From positions 344,669 to 408,668 of the forward strand of contig JAYKAV010002486.1 of the NCBI GenBank assembly GCA_035582835.1: 64,000 nt of DNA, read 5' to 3'. Source of the stretch: Phoebastria nigripes (lineage: Eukaryota > Chordata > Aves > Procellariiformes > Diomedeidae). The notes under the pieces are model-generated. The model saw only the letters and a list, made by a program, of their open reading frames with translations, was not told the DNA's origin and did not search any database. Made by a program: the position numbers and the translations under genes. Shown here in pieces: positions 1-11,300 of this stretch (its first letter is position 1; the number at the start of each line of letters is the position of its first letter).

Positions 1-3000
1 TCATTCAGTTTTGCATGACCATACCCAAAAGTTATCAATAAAATCACATATTGCTTACTTCTTAAATTCTTAGTTTGCTCTTAAGCACAGCCAAGCTGAG
101 CCTGAGTACATCTGGAAAGCCTGAATAAATTTCCTCCAGCTGCAGGTTTCAAGTGATAATTCCTTGCCTTAGAATCGCCTTTTACACATGCTCAGCTATT
201 TGGTCAAATGCATACTCATGCAATATGCAAACACAAAATTAAAGGCAAAGGATTTTAAATGTTGCTATTTAAAATGCACATCTCCCCAGCATATGATAAT
301 GGTACTTTAAGCATCAGCATTCCCCTCCGCTGAAAATGCCTTCGTCCTCCCTCCCTTCTGCCCTTGGGGCTCCACACACCCTCGCATGCCAGTGGGCTGT
401 CCCCCATGCTGAGCGCCGGCGGCTCCCCACGNGCCCCCTCACCGCCCCGGGGCCTCCGTCCTCCTCTGCTCGCTCCTGCTCTCTCCTTTGGGTCCTCCTC
501 CCAAACACTGATACGTTTTTAGATTCCTTCAGATCTGATGGTGATGCCAAAACTGTTGAATAAAGACAAGTCAGAAGTGGTGTATGTAAACCATACATTT
601 ATAAGCTTAGTCTGTTCAGATGGACTTGTTAACTTCGGGGCATTTCTAACAGCACCTCACACAGTGGGTCTCTAAATAAGTACTATGGGTGTTACAGCCC
701 TCAAGGTTAAAAATAAGGTTGATCAATCTGTAAGAAGAAAATGACCATGTGCTGCAGAAAGTCTCACCTGGGAGCTCGGTACTGAATGCCTGTTCTGAAA
801 ATAATGCTAAACATAAGAGTATTTATTGATCCCTTCTGTTCAGATGGCACTCACTTTTCCTAGGCTACATTTGGTTTTCCCCTCTGCTAGACCTTAATTC
901 TCTCCTGCCAGGCCATTGAAAGCACTGGATAATAATAAACCAAAATGTGCTTTCTCTGGAAGTACAGTAATTGAGAGGGAGACAAATACGTAAGTGGCTA
1001 TCTGAAGACCATAAGAGAGATTCTGGCTTACCCAGCACATAGATTTTGTGAGAATGGCAGTGTATTTGCAGAGCCTAATGAAAGTGAGCCAGGAGTGCAA
1101 TATGATCAGCAAGGCCTGTCACTGAGGCACGGGATATCAGCGTATTTACTGAAATGGAGAAGGCAACATTTAAAAGAACTGTTATTTTTAATTAATGCGT
1201 GAATCACGGAAGAGATTATATTTACATACTGAAGGATCTCACTGTGGGGATGGAGTCCTGTACATGCACTACATGTTTAGAGGACAGAGAGACAGAGAGC
1301 TGAGCCCAAGTGATGATCTGCTGGGAGAGGGAAAAAGTCCTGGCTCCCTCCCTTGGCCTCCGCCTGTCGCACGCCCTGGCCACGGCACAGGCCATCTGAG
1401 GTTTCTCACTTGCTCCCCATGACACAGAGGGGCTGTGCTGCTCCGCGGCTGCCAGGGACGACCCCAGTCCTGCTCCCCCCCGACCTTTCCCACCCCAGCA
1501 GGACAGCGATGCTCCTGCGCCGGCTGAGGTGGGTCTCTCAAACATCGGCATGAATCCCATCATGTATTGGCCCATTTTGGGCTCCGGTCTACAACCAGTA
1601 TCATTCAGACAGAAAACTAATTCAGAACAGAGAAAAAGAAAGACATTTGAGACAACCCCAGTTTACAATAAGTCTTCCTAAACACCTGTATATCTTGCTG
1701 GCTCTTGAAGTAGCCTGGACTTATTTCTCTTTGGAGGCAAAGGTTTTCAATTCCAGTTTCTAAATGGCTCAAGATGTTACTAGACAAACAGAAATAAAGA
1801 ATTGTCTAGATTTTTTTTTTTCCTTTGGTTTCATTGAGGATCCTGAAACAGGAAGGCTACCGTGATGCTAAGAGGTATTTTTTTGCATGGCTTATTTTCC
1901 TACATCATTTCTCTTCTTCAGGGTGTGCTGAAGGTTCAGTGACTGTCTTGCTTTTCCCCATCACTGCACGGGTATGTCGCCTGCCCTGTGTAAACACTGA
2001 TGTTTCATCACAGAGACATATTGAGCTTTCCGAGGACTCTGGCAGGTGCTTCACCAGAAGCACGAGACTGGCCCCAGTTTAATAGAAATATTCATGTTCT
2101 TAAAGCTGTGTCTGAGCTAAAGGACCTCACTGAGCTGGCTCCCTGGCTCTCAAGCACCCTCACGATTAATTTCCTACACAGCCCCACAACCTTTGGGACA
2201 TGGGTTCTCCTCCAGGTGATCCCCTCTTCTCAGCCGGGCATCCCACAGTCACAAGCCCTGTCCAGCTGCCCCCGCTGTGGATCCCCACGTCCCTCTCTCG
2301 GGCACAGCCACTGCAGGCAGAGGGACCTGGGGACACCCACACCCACTTGGCACCTCCTTTGCCTCGCCTGCGCCACAGCCTTATCAGCATTAACTTTGCA
2401 ACACTGCAAACAGCTTAAGAAGTACCTGATGATGGAACATGGGAAATGAGGGATTCACAGCAGATATGTTTCTGTGGAGTATTCAACGGTTTTTACTGCA
2501 GAAGAGACCGGAAGAATCAGTCTTATGCGAGAATAGGTTTAGGCTGCAATCTGGGCAGTTATATTTTTAACTCTATTTAATGGGGTTAATGGCTTTTTCT
2601 CAGTTTAAAGACACTGTCTTTAGTGAGGTCAGAAGTTCTGTCTTCCTTCCTCCAAACCCCTGAAACCCATGAGTTTATGGTGCTCTGTATCACTTCTGTT
2701 GTTTTCTTTGGTACCAATGAAGTAGTCTATCCCGATACATCAGCATATGATGCTTCCTTATTTTTTTATTTACTGTACTCTCTGTGAATTTCAACAAAGG
2801 AAATGTAAGAATGCAAAAAAAAATGGGCTCTAGCTTTTTTCCGTGCACTGTGATCCCAGGAAGCCAGTTTGGAGCTGGGCTGTCAGGCCACCATCCTGGA
2901 TCAAACTCAATAAATGATCTTCCCATCCTAAGATTAGGCTCTCATACAGCTATCCCTCTTGTTTCTTCTTCCAACTAATCCCTGCTATTTGCTTACATCA

Positions 3001-6000
3001 TGCATTTATTTATTTTCCTAAATTGTGGCTCTGATTTCCCGTAAGTATAAATGATGCTGACTGACCACCACAGCCCATCACTTGTATCATTAAGGATGAC
3101 TCTGAACTCCACTATGGCCCCTCATTTCTATTGCTGAGTATTTTATACGCACACTTCAACAAACATGTGATCCCAAATTGGATTTTTCTACAGATAAGCA
3201 GCTGGATGCACTGTGCCATACTCACTGATGGAAAGAAATGTTTAGCTTGACATAATTACCTCAACCGTTGACCACAGTGCCTGATGAGAACCCTTCCATT
3301 ATGTGACATCCCTGGAGGCATATTCCCCCTTCAGCCATGCAGGCATTTTAAGAACCGCTGGGACCTGTACCGTTGGTCTGCATGCTGATCTATGACGAGT
3401 AAATGTTGCTCTAACAGTTTTTGTCAGTGCTCATTTACTTGCTTTGTTTGTTTGCTTGGGGTTTTAATAACAGTATTAGAAGTCTTTGCTCCTGATGTAT
3501 TTGACATTGTGCCATTGGTCCATTAGGATTTTGTTGAGTGTTGTGCATTATTTTTAATTTGCATTCACAGTATGCTCTGTAATAACTCACTCTGAATTCT
3601 AGCAATGGATGCTGTGAATTTGTATTAACAGCAGTGCTGATTTGTGCAATGTATAGTAAAGTTCTTTGCAAAAGAATACTTACCGCTTCATGTCCTTTAG
3701 CATAGGAGATCAGAGTTTCCAAATAACAACAGAGATTTTTCTTAGCAAATTGTTCCTGGGCTAATTGTAATGGGAAGGATTTCAGCTTGGATGGAAATCA
3801 TTGACACAAGCTGCTGTTGATGCCAAAAGTTTACATGGTTTCAAAAAGCAATTAGACACAATTATGGAAGAAAAAATCCATGAAAGGCGACTAAACACAC
3901 AGATAGCTCTGGTTCAGAAATTCCCTGAGCTGTTGATTGCTGGAAGCTGAGAAAGGATCCTAGGGATGGATCACTGCAGTGTTCTTCCCTAGGAGTCTGC
4001 TACTGGGCACTGCCTGAAGAACAGGCTGTTCTACTCTGACCCAATATGGCCTTTCTTACGGTGTCATGTAAAGAAATCATGCTGAGAGCGTTTAGGAAGA
4101 AGAGAGAACAGGGGAAAAAAACCCATCTCTCTCCCTTCAGGTTAACAACTTGCAAGTTTTCAGGGTTTCTGCATTAAAATCCTCCTTTGTATCTAATTAG
4201 AATTCAGATCCTCTTTCCCCCATCAGCTGCCTTAGGAAGAGCACACACACCGGACTGCACTACAATCATGGGCATTTCAATGCCTGTGGTGCCCTTAATT
4301 GGATGAAGCCTTGCATGGTGGCTGGCAGCAGAGCACCGATTTTCAGTAGTTACTGGCCTCAAGTTTGCTTATGCTACAAGATGCATTTTGTGTCAATGAA
4401 TGTTTATCTGCCATGGGGCAGGATCACGACTGCTAAAGAGGAGAAGCTGGTTACTCAGTTAAACTAAATAGAGGAATCTGGTGAAGCACACACAATACAT
4501 TACTCTGACACATAAAAATCATAGCCAGTTTACCACAGGGAAAAATCACTAATTTGGTGCACAAGAGGCAAGTCCTACCATAAGCGTGACATCTTAAGAG
4601 ACGGCCAGCATCTTGAAGACTTCTCCACGTGCCCTGACTTTTTTCACCTTGACCTTCTCTGGAGAGTGAACAGTGCCTTACAGGATGAGTCGTCACTGGC
4701 ACACTCGATGAACATCTCAAAACTGGGGTACACATAACTGCTTTTGAACACTTAATACTTCAGCTAGTTTTATGTAGACCTCAACAGACTGTTTGCTGGC
4801 TGAATTTAGTTACTAGGTTATTATTTTAACAAAGCCCAATTTGTTACATTATAGGACACAAAATCCTGTCCTGAAAAAAACAGTGAAAAACATTTAAGAC
4901 AAGACTGAAAAAAGCATAGCAGCAACAGCCACACAAGGTGATTGTTGGGTTTGGATTAGACTTTTTTTTTTTTTGATGGGGTACAGGAGTGCATTGTTTT
5001 TTGCCATTTTCCTTTTGTGAAGTGGCCTGGACAATTTGATGTCCTGGAGTTTAGCAGACAGCACCTCTGTTCTTGCTGTTTATCATTATTTAAACCATGT
5101 TGCCTGGAACTGTGGGTGGAAATAAATGAAAAAGTTGTGAAACTTGGTGAACGAATGACTTTCTCCCAGTTTGAACACATGGGGTTTGTTTTTGTGAGTT
5201 TGAGGGGTTTTTTGCTAAAAGCACTCACACTGATGACTACACTAAAAATACCCAAACAGTAGTCTTGCACCAACACCTCACTCTGGGGACTCTCATGCTT
5301 TGCCACAACATGGGACTCCCGTTTCACTGAATATCTTTAGCACCTTTCTCTTCTTCCTAATTGTACCACTCATCTCCCCTCCTATTTGCAATAACTAATA
5401 TCTCTGTGACAGCTATTGCTTAGATGAGGAGGCAGCATTAGGAAAGCATTTAATGAACATTAATTGCTTCTTAATATGATTTAGCTGCTGGAAATAAGGC
5501 AGCTAAGCTAGCTCCATGTGACCAGCAGCTCTACAGGCACCACCACCAGACTCCTTTTGAGATGCAATCCTGTCAACCTGGGGGGCAGCAGCCATTCACA
5601 GATGATACCCAAGGCTACATTTTACTTTTCCAAATTAGCAGCTAAGTAGGGTTGTAGGAACTCAGCAACAAAGTCATCATGACACCACCTGGCTGATTAG
5701 TGATCTCTTCCTTCTGTGCAAGCCAGCAATTATCAGTTCCCACTGACTTCAGAAGCTAATGGAAATCAGAGGCTGGGGGATGCTGCCAAGATGCAGCAGC
5801 TTCCAGCTGTCAGGAGGAGGACGGGATGGGGGACAGTCTCAGTGTATGCTGTTGGGTCTTTGTCTTTTCCTGTGTGGCATCTTTGGCACCTGTACCTTTA
5901 TCATTTTGACCCTCTACATTATGTTACCTGACACCATTGCTTCTGACATGGCAACATGATGCAAAAGAAACTTGATCTTTGAATCCAGCATTCCTAAATT

Positions 6001-7569
6001 TGATTCCTGATTTACCATTGATTCTCATCTCACCCCTCAGTTAGGTCACTTAACCTCTCTACTAAGCTGCTCTGCCAGGAAATTAAGGCTAGTAACACCT
6101 AAAGATATTGTTACAATCAATAAGTGTTTGTAAAGTTGTTGGTAAATGCAAGTGCCAAGTCTAATTTAAACAGGTATTGTTCATAATTTTTCCATTTTCT
6201 TTGCAAGAACTTTAATATGACACAAAGATTAACCTTCTGATCTGGGAAAAAAATCTCTACCAATATTATAGACTGGTGTTGGCAGCAGACCTCTAACTTG
6301 ACATACAATGTCCTCACAGGCATCACTAAATTTCCCATGGATTAGCTGACAGTGATACTTCAGGACTCGTGGGAAAACTGTATTGCAGAGGGAAATAACA
6401 GTGAGGGGAAAAAAAACAGATAGTTTTCTGGACTGTAATTCTTAGTCTTCTTTCATTCAGAGCTGAAATAGAATACCACTAGACTTTCTAAAATGAAAGA
6501 TTTATTGTTTTACATAGAGTATTTTATGGATATTATGAAATAGTTGAGAATATCCACTAACATAAGCAGGAGCCTTCAAGTTTTACAGAGGTAACAGTGG
6601 GATTGAAATTTCTAATATCTGCTAACCAGTGAACATATACATACCTTGAAAAGCTTGACTGTTGGCCCCTACATGTTCATATACAAATATCAACTGGATT
6701 TATAGGATAGGCCTGAAGCTGAAGTAAGTTTTTTGGAAATGGTGATGAAACACCTTCATGTTCAAGACATTTATGATTCATGACAACCTCAAAATGGCAA
6801 ACTTCTTCACGACTTCAGAAGTCTTAACACTTTGTTTCTCTGTTATGACTAAGTACTTCAAAGCCAAGAGGACAACTGAGCTGTGCTCACAGGGGGGCTG
6901 TGCACTGAGCCAGTCTGATACCTGCTACCCCTTGGCAACACCAGCCCACAACTGCTTCTAGCTCCCTCCCACCAGCACCCACAGCGCCGCTCGCCAGGGA
7001 CATAAGAAATGCCCCAAAAAATAATTAGATATTTCCTGGCATCCCCCATCACAACTGGTGCTGTGCCATTCCTCTGATGGACCGTAGGCATGCTGCTTCT
7101 TATTGTCATATCTAAGCACTTACAAGTCACAATATCAAGTCCCTTGTTACTTAATTTATATAGCTGCAGCAGAGCTCTTATTTTGAGACTTTCCAGCCGT
7201 TGTTTGAAGACATAAGAACAGCAGCTCTAAGGCTTAGGGGAATGCTTGCAGATACTGAAAACAGGAAGGATAGGGAAGAATCTGCAAAAACAAGGTGTCA
7301 GTCAGCTGGCTCACAACTGAAAGGCTACTGTAAGGTATAGCATCTCTACTACCCGCTCTCTTAATAAAGGAGGCCTAATTAATGGCACCTTATCACCTTA
7401 CTAGGTTTCTCATAGCAATGGTTGGCCTTGTAAAAACAACACTAAGTACACAATTAGGCAAAAAGATGCAAACTTACTACAGAAACATTTCTTTACCAAA
7501 ACCACTGCAAATACTCTTTATAAAAAAAACACCACAAAACAAACAACACATTGAACGTTATTTATAAAT
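1..7569. other. Upstream intergenic region, no gene recognised
   Basis: This is mostly AT-rich sequence with short, unrelated ORFs in all frames. Three short GC-rich, C-biased blocks stand out at about 336-500, 1330-1540 and 2190-2390. None carries a recognisable protein motif, and no paired splice sites were found around them. A probable MIR-like relic lies at about 5985-6130. In mammals HACD1 is the next gene on this side, but I see no exon of it here. Confidence 0.6.
5985..6130 (+). repeat. Probable MIR/CORE-SINE relic
   Basis: The words TAGGTCACTTAACCTCTCT and, further on, CTAGTAACACCTAAAG match in order the core of MIR-type SINEs (a 'gtcacttaacctctctg' core followed by an 'atagtacctacc' segment). 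The copy is strongly diverged, as expected for an ancient amniote element. The ends are approximate. Confidence 0.45.
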
Positions 7570-8148
7570 AAAAGCTATTGAAGCAGCAGCGACCACGCTG
7601 CACCAGCCACGGGGCAGGGCAGGCTGCGGGGGCCTCCCCCGGCGGCTCCTTCCCGGGTAACCCCCGCACACTGAACCCGCCGCCGCCCCGCACGGCGCCT
7701 CCACCCGCTCCCCGGCACCGCAGCCCCCCCCGCCCCTCCCAATTAAAGTTTCGACAGTATTTTAACTCCCTCGCACCGCACGGTACCCGCCCCGCTGCCT
7801 TTGCTACCGAGAAACGCTCCGAGCGGCCGTTAGCAAAGGCCGCCCGGGTCCTGCCCTCAGGCCGCGGCAGCTGGCAGCTCACAGCGCCAAGCCGCCCCGG
7901 GAGCGAGCAGGGAAACCGAGGCGGCAGCCCCCTGCCAAGCCGCCCCCCGCACGGCGGCGGCCACCCCCCGGGAACCTGCCCGGGGAGCGTCGCGCAGCTC
8001 GCCTGAGGGGAAAGTTTGGCGGGAAGCCCAGCCCGGCCCGCCCCCGCCCGGCCCCTCAGCCCGGCCGCGCCAGCTCCGCGGGAGCAACCAGCCCCTGCCG
8101 CCTCGGTGAGCAGGGCCCCGAGCAGCGGCCGCGGTGGGAGGGGGGCTC

Positions 8149-8241
8149 ATGGCGGCGGCGCAAGGCTGCGGCCGCCCGAACGGGCGAGGGGCGGGGCGGA
8201 GAGACCCTGTGGCTGCCATGGCCGCCTCCCCCTCCCCGTAG
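8149..8241 (+). other. Candidate upstream ORF in the ST8SIA6 leader (30 codons)
   Basis: ATG at 8149 opens a frame ending in TAG at 8239-8241. A second in-frame ATG at 8218 has the strong context GCCATGG. The frame is offset by two bases from the main CDS. It matters only if transcription starts upstream of it. A five-codon ORF (ATG 8257 to TAG 8269-8271) follows, also out of frame with the main start. Confidence 0.4.
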
Positions 8242-8300
8242 CCTCCCTTAAATACTATGGGGCGGCTGTAGCTGCGGCGGGCGCCGCTGCCGAGCGCACC

Positions 8301-8395
8301 ATGCGGGCTGTCATCGCCTTGGCCGCGGCGCTGGGCAGCCTGCTGCTCGGCGGCTGCCTCCTGCGTCTGGGCGGCCAGCAGCCCCTCCGGGCCAG
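8301..8395 (+). CDS. ST8SIA6: ST8SIA6 exon 1 (coding part): signal anchor
   Basis: It encodes residues 1-31 plus two bases of codon 32. The ATG has A at -3 and is the first in-frame ATG; the frame stays open upstream but has no earlier ATG. The product begins MRA and then runs about 20 hydrophobic residues ([18 protein letters not shown]). That is a short cytosolic tail followed by a type II signal anchor, as expected for a Golgi sialyltransferase. The exon lies in a CpG island and ends at CCAG|GTAGGG. It is phase 2 at its 3' end. Confidence 0.93.
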
Positions 8396-11300
8396 GTAGG
8401 GCGGCTGGGGGGCCTCGCCCGCTGCGGTGGGGCTGCGGGGCGGGAGAGCGTGGAGCCGGCTGGGGAAGAAGGAGCGGGACGTGGCGAGCCTCCTGCCGCC
8501 CTCCGCCGGGAGAGGGGCGCGGCGGAGCCCGGCGCGGTGGACCCCGGCGCGGGCTGGGCTCGGCTCGGCTCGGGTGTTCGCGGCGTGTGAACGGTTCGTG
8601 GGGAGGAGACGGGCGCCGCTCACGCTTGGTGATGTTTAATCACTGGTTTTGACAACTTTGTTTTCCCGTCTTGCTTGCCAGGGGCTGGGAGGAGGACGCA
8701 GGAGTAGCTGCTGTCACGCCGAAAGTGGTGCGAGCCCTCAGGTCCCCCCTACCGTCCCTTCCTCAGACCGAGAACAGGTACGGGCTGCCCGCCTTCAGTT
8801 ACTGGTAGTGTGGGTCCGTGTGGAGGGGTCTACAGAAGCAGAAATTTGCCTTCGCTCCAGTTCATTCTTCCTTTTGTTTTGGAGCTTAATCAGACAGAGC
8901 GTTAGAGACTGAGGAAATTAAAATTCACTTTAACTGCAATAAATTATTTGCTCGTAGACACTCTTAATGATGGCTGTCACTCTGTCCGTTGGTTTTGAGC
9001 GCAATAATATGTTGCGTATAGCAGTTTTTTAACATACAATGCAAAAAGTGCTTGCTGAATGGCATGTTCCAGGTATCTTTTATTCTTCTTTCCAGGAAGG
9101 TGGAGCTGGGTAATATTGTTATCATTTTTATAATGTGTATTTAGTTAAAAATACAGATTTCTCCTTTAAAATCCATAGGATGAAGGCCAAACATATGAAT
9201 CCTTTTTCATATTGTGTAGCATCTCACTTCGTGGAACCCTTTTGCTTGATCCCATGGCTTGATCTTTTAGATCAGTGTAGATCATTGCTTTACAGCCTGT
9301 TATTTTATACTGTGAAGTTTAATATGAAAATAGTTGGCAAAATTTGCTGTGAAACAAGTCACGTCTTACGTGCAGGCTTCAATATTAATGACTGTGTTTT
9401 CATGCTCTTGAGTCTTCACACACTGTAGGAAAACTAATAGTGCAGAAGAGGGTGGTGTAATCTACACATGAGATATTACTATGTAAGAAGTAGTTTGCAA
9501 ATATTTTTGCTATTCTCTTTTACTTTATATGGCCTCATTAACATTGCAGTTCCAATGATTATTATATGTTGATATATATTATGGTCAAAAACACATGATA
9601 AAAATTAGAAAGAACTTGGGAATTGAGACTTTAATGGGAACTGTGATGTCCTGGTTATATTGAATTCACTGGTGACAATGCAGTTAACCTTACTGAGGCC
9701 GCCATTTCACCCAATCTAGCTGAATTTGAGGTTGAAACAACATATGCTTTCCCTAAGTGAATGCAAGTGACGTTAGTCGTAGTAACCATTGCAGTGTACC
9801 CTAACAGTAGGTTTCTTATGCATGTCTGGTGAGAGACCCTTGTGCTCCCTGTCTCAAAATTTAGAACTTTCACAAACTGTAAGTTTATAACATCTTTCAA
9901 AATTAGAGTGAAACAAAAGGAGAGGAACTTTTGCAGAATTCTAACTGCTATTATGTGCTTCTAGCCTGCTTCTTTTTCCTGTGCTCATTTTTTCCCTTTC
10001 GGCTTTNTTTTTCCTTCTTTTCCACTCCTTACAATTTATTGGTTTTGCAGTATGTACTCTGTTCTGCTTTGGTTTTTGTAGCTGTCACTCTATTCTCCTT
10101 TCCACTCTGTTTTGTGTTATGTCTGGTGGTTCTCCCCCTGCCCCATCTTCTCATACTCTTCCTTTTCCCTGCTAGTTTCTGAGCTGCAGTCTCCTGCCAC
10201 TCAGCTCTGTGTGCTAAACTATGGAGTCAAATTGACTAGAAATGCTGGCAGAGAGCACTTCAGAGAACAGAGTCTAGCTACTTCTCATCTGCTGTTAGTA
10301 CACTCACAACTGGAGCAAAGAAAGTGGAAGCAACACATACCGAAGAGGGCTGAAAATCCATGGCATGTATGGGTCAGTTTTTAATCTCTGTAATAAGGCA
10401 AGTGAGCATGAGATTTTAAATACATGTCTTTCCTTAATCTACTTGGAGGATTTTGGCACCAATTTGGAGCTAGTTTTGATCAACCTGAAATTGTATTTCT
10501 TAGTGACTAAGTGACTGCAAAAGTGTGACAAGTAAATTATTCATCAAAAAAAGTTTCATTTCACTCTAGCTCCTATAACCGTAGTGTCTTTGGAGGGATG
10601 GCTTGCTGGCTGAATCCAAGAGAGGATGTTCTTTCTCACCTGAGTGACTACGCTCAGTAAGCTGGCCTCACAGGAGTTTGTGGTGCATGTTTGGCATATG
10701 AGAAAGGAGAGAGAGCTGCTGGACTGACCAGGAGCTGTTACTTAATCCAGAGAGCAGCTTGACTGGGCAGGGAGCCATGCTAGAGGGGTTTGATCCAGGC
10801 AGCAGCTGGACTGGTCCTGGCTAAGGGCCATGCTGGAGAGATTTGATCCAGAGAGCATCTGGACTCATTCGGGAGATTCAGACCAATCCCTCAGTGATGG
10901 AGATGGATGGTCTGGTCAATAGGAATTAGATTCCAGCTTGCAGTGGGGCTTTGCTGTAGTATCCATGAGTATAGCAAAAGGACAGAAGAGTCCCTTGTTG
11001 AAATAGCTTGTACAGGTGCTGGTGAATTTTTGAATCAGATGAGGCTACGTTAATATGTTGATGCATAAAACTAGGAACAATCTATTGGTGCAGACTTCCT
11101 GAAGTATGGTTCTCCTAAAGTATCCTGACGGTTTGAATAACATTGCTGTGTTGCTGACAGCAATGCGCTTTCCTGCCTAAGAGTAAGAGGATGTGCATGG
11201 ATGTTAGGTTAGACTCTGATCTCTTCATCAGTTCGATGTATTTTTCTGGGAAGCTAAGATTTTCTCACCAACTTTGGTTGGAGGATCCAGGAAAGGAAAA

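Larger units (their letters stand above)
7570..8640 (+). promoter_or_regulatory. CpG-island promoter of ST8SIA6
   Basis: Base composition changes abruptly from AT-rich to very GC-rich and CpG-dense at about 7570, and back again after about 8640. The island covers exon 1 and most of intron 1. A GC box (GGGGCGGGGC) lies at 8188-8197, and a TATA-like TTAAATAC at 8249-8256 sits about 50 nt before the start codon. Many further CCGCCC and GGGCGG-like words are present. The transcription start cannot be fixed from sequence: the TATA-like element would give a very short leader, while the dispersed GC boxes would allow longer ones. Confidence 0.8.

Noticed and set aside
2000..2449. 149-codon open frame in a GC-rich block
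   Set aside because: No recognisable motif; the block is simply C-rich and so poor in stop codons.
1..7569. Exons of HACD1, the usual upstream neighbour of ST8SIA6 in mammals
   Set aside because: No segment with suitable coding motifs and splice sites was found; the gene probably lies outside the window.
8016..8399. 127-codon frame continuous with exon 1, suggesting an N-terminally longer protein
   Set aside because: No ATG in this frame before 8301; it stays open only because the CpG island is GC-rich, and it would bury the signal anchor.
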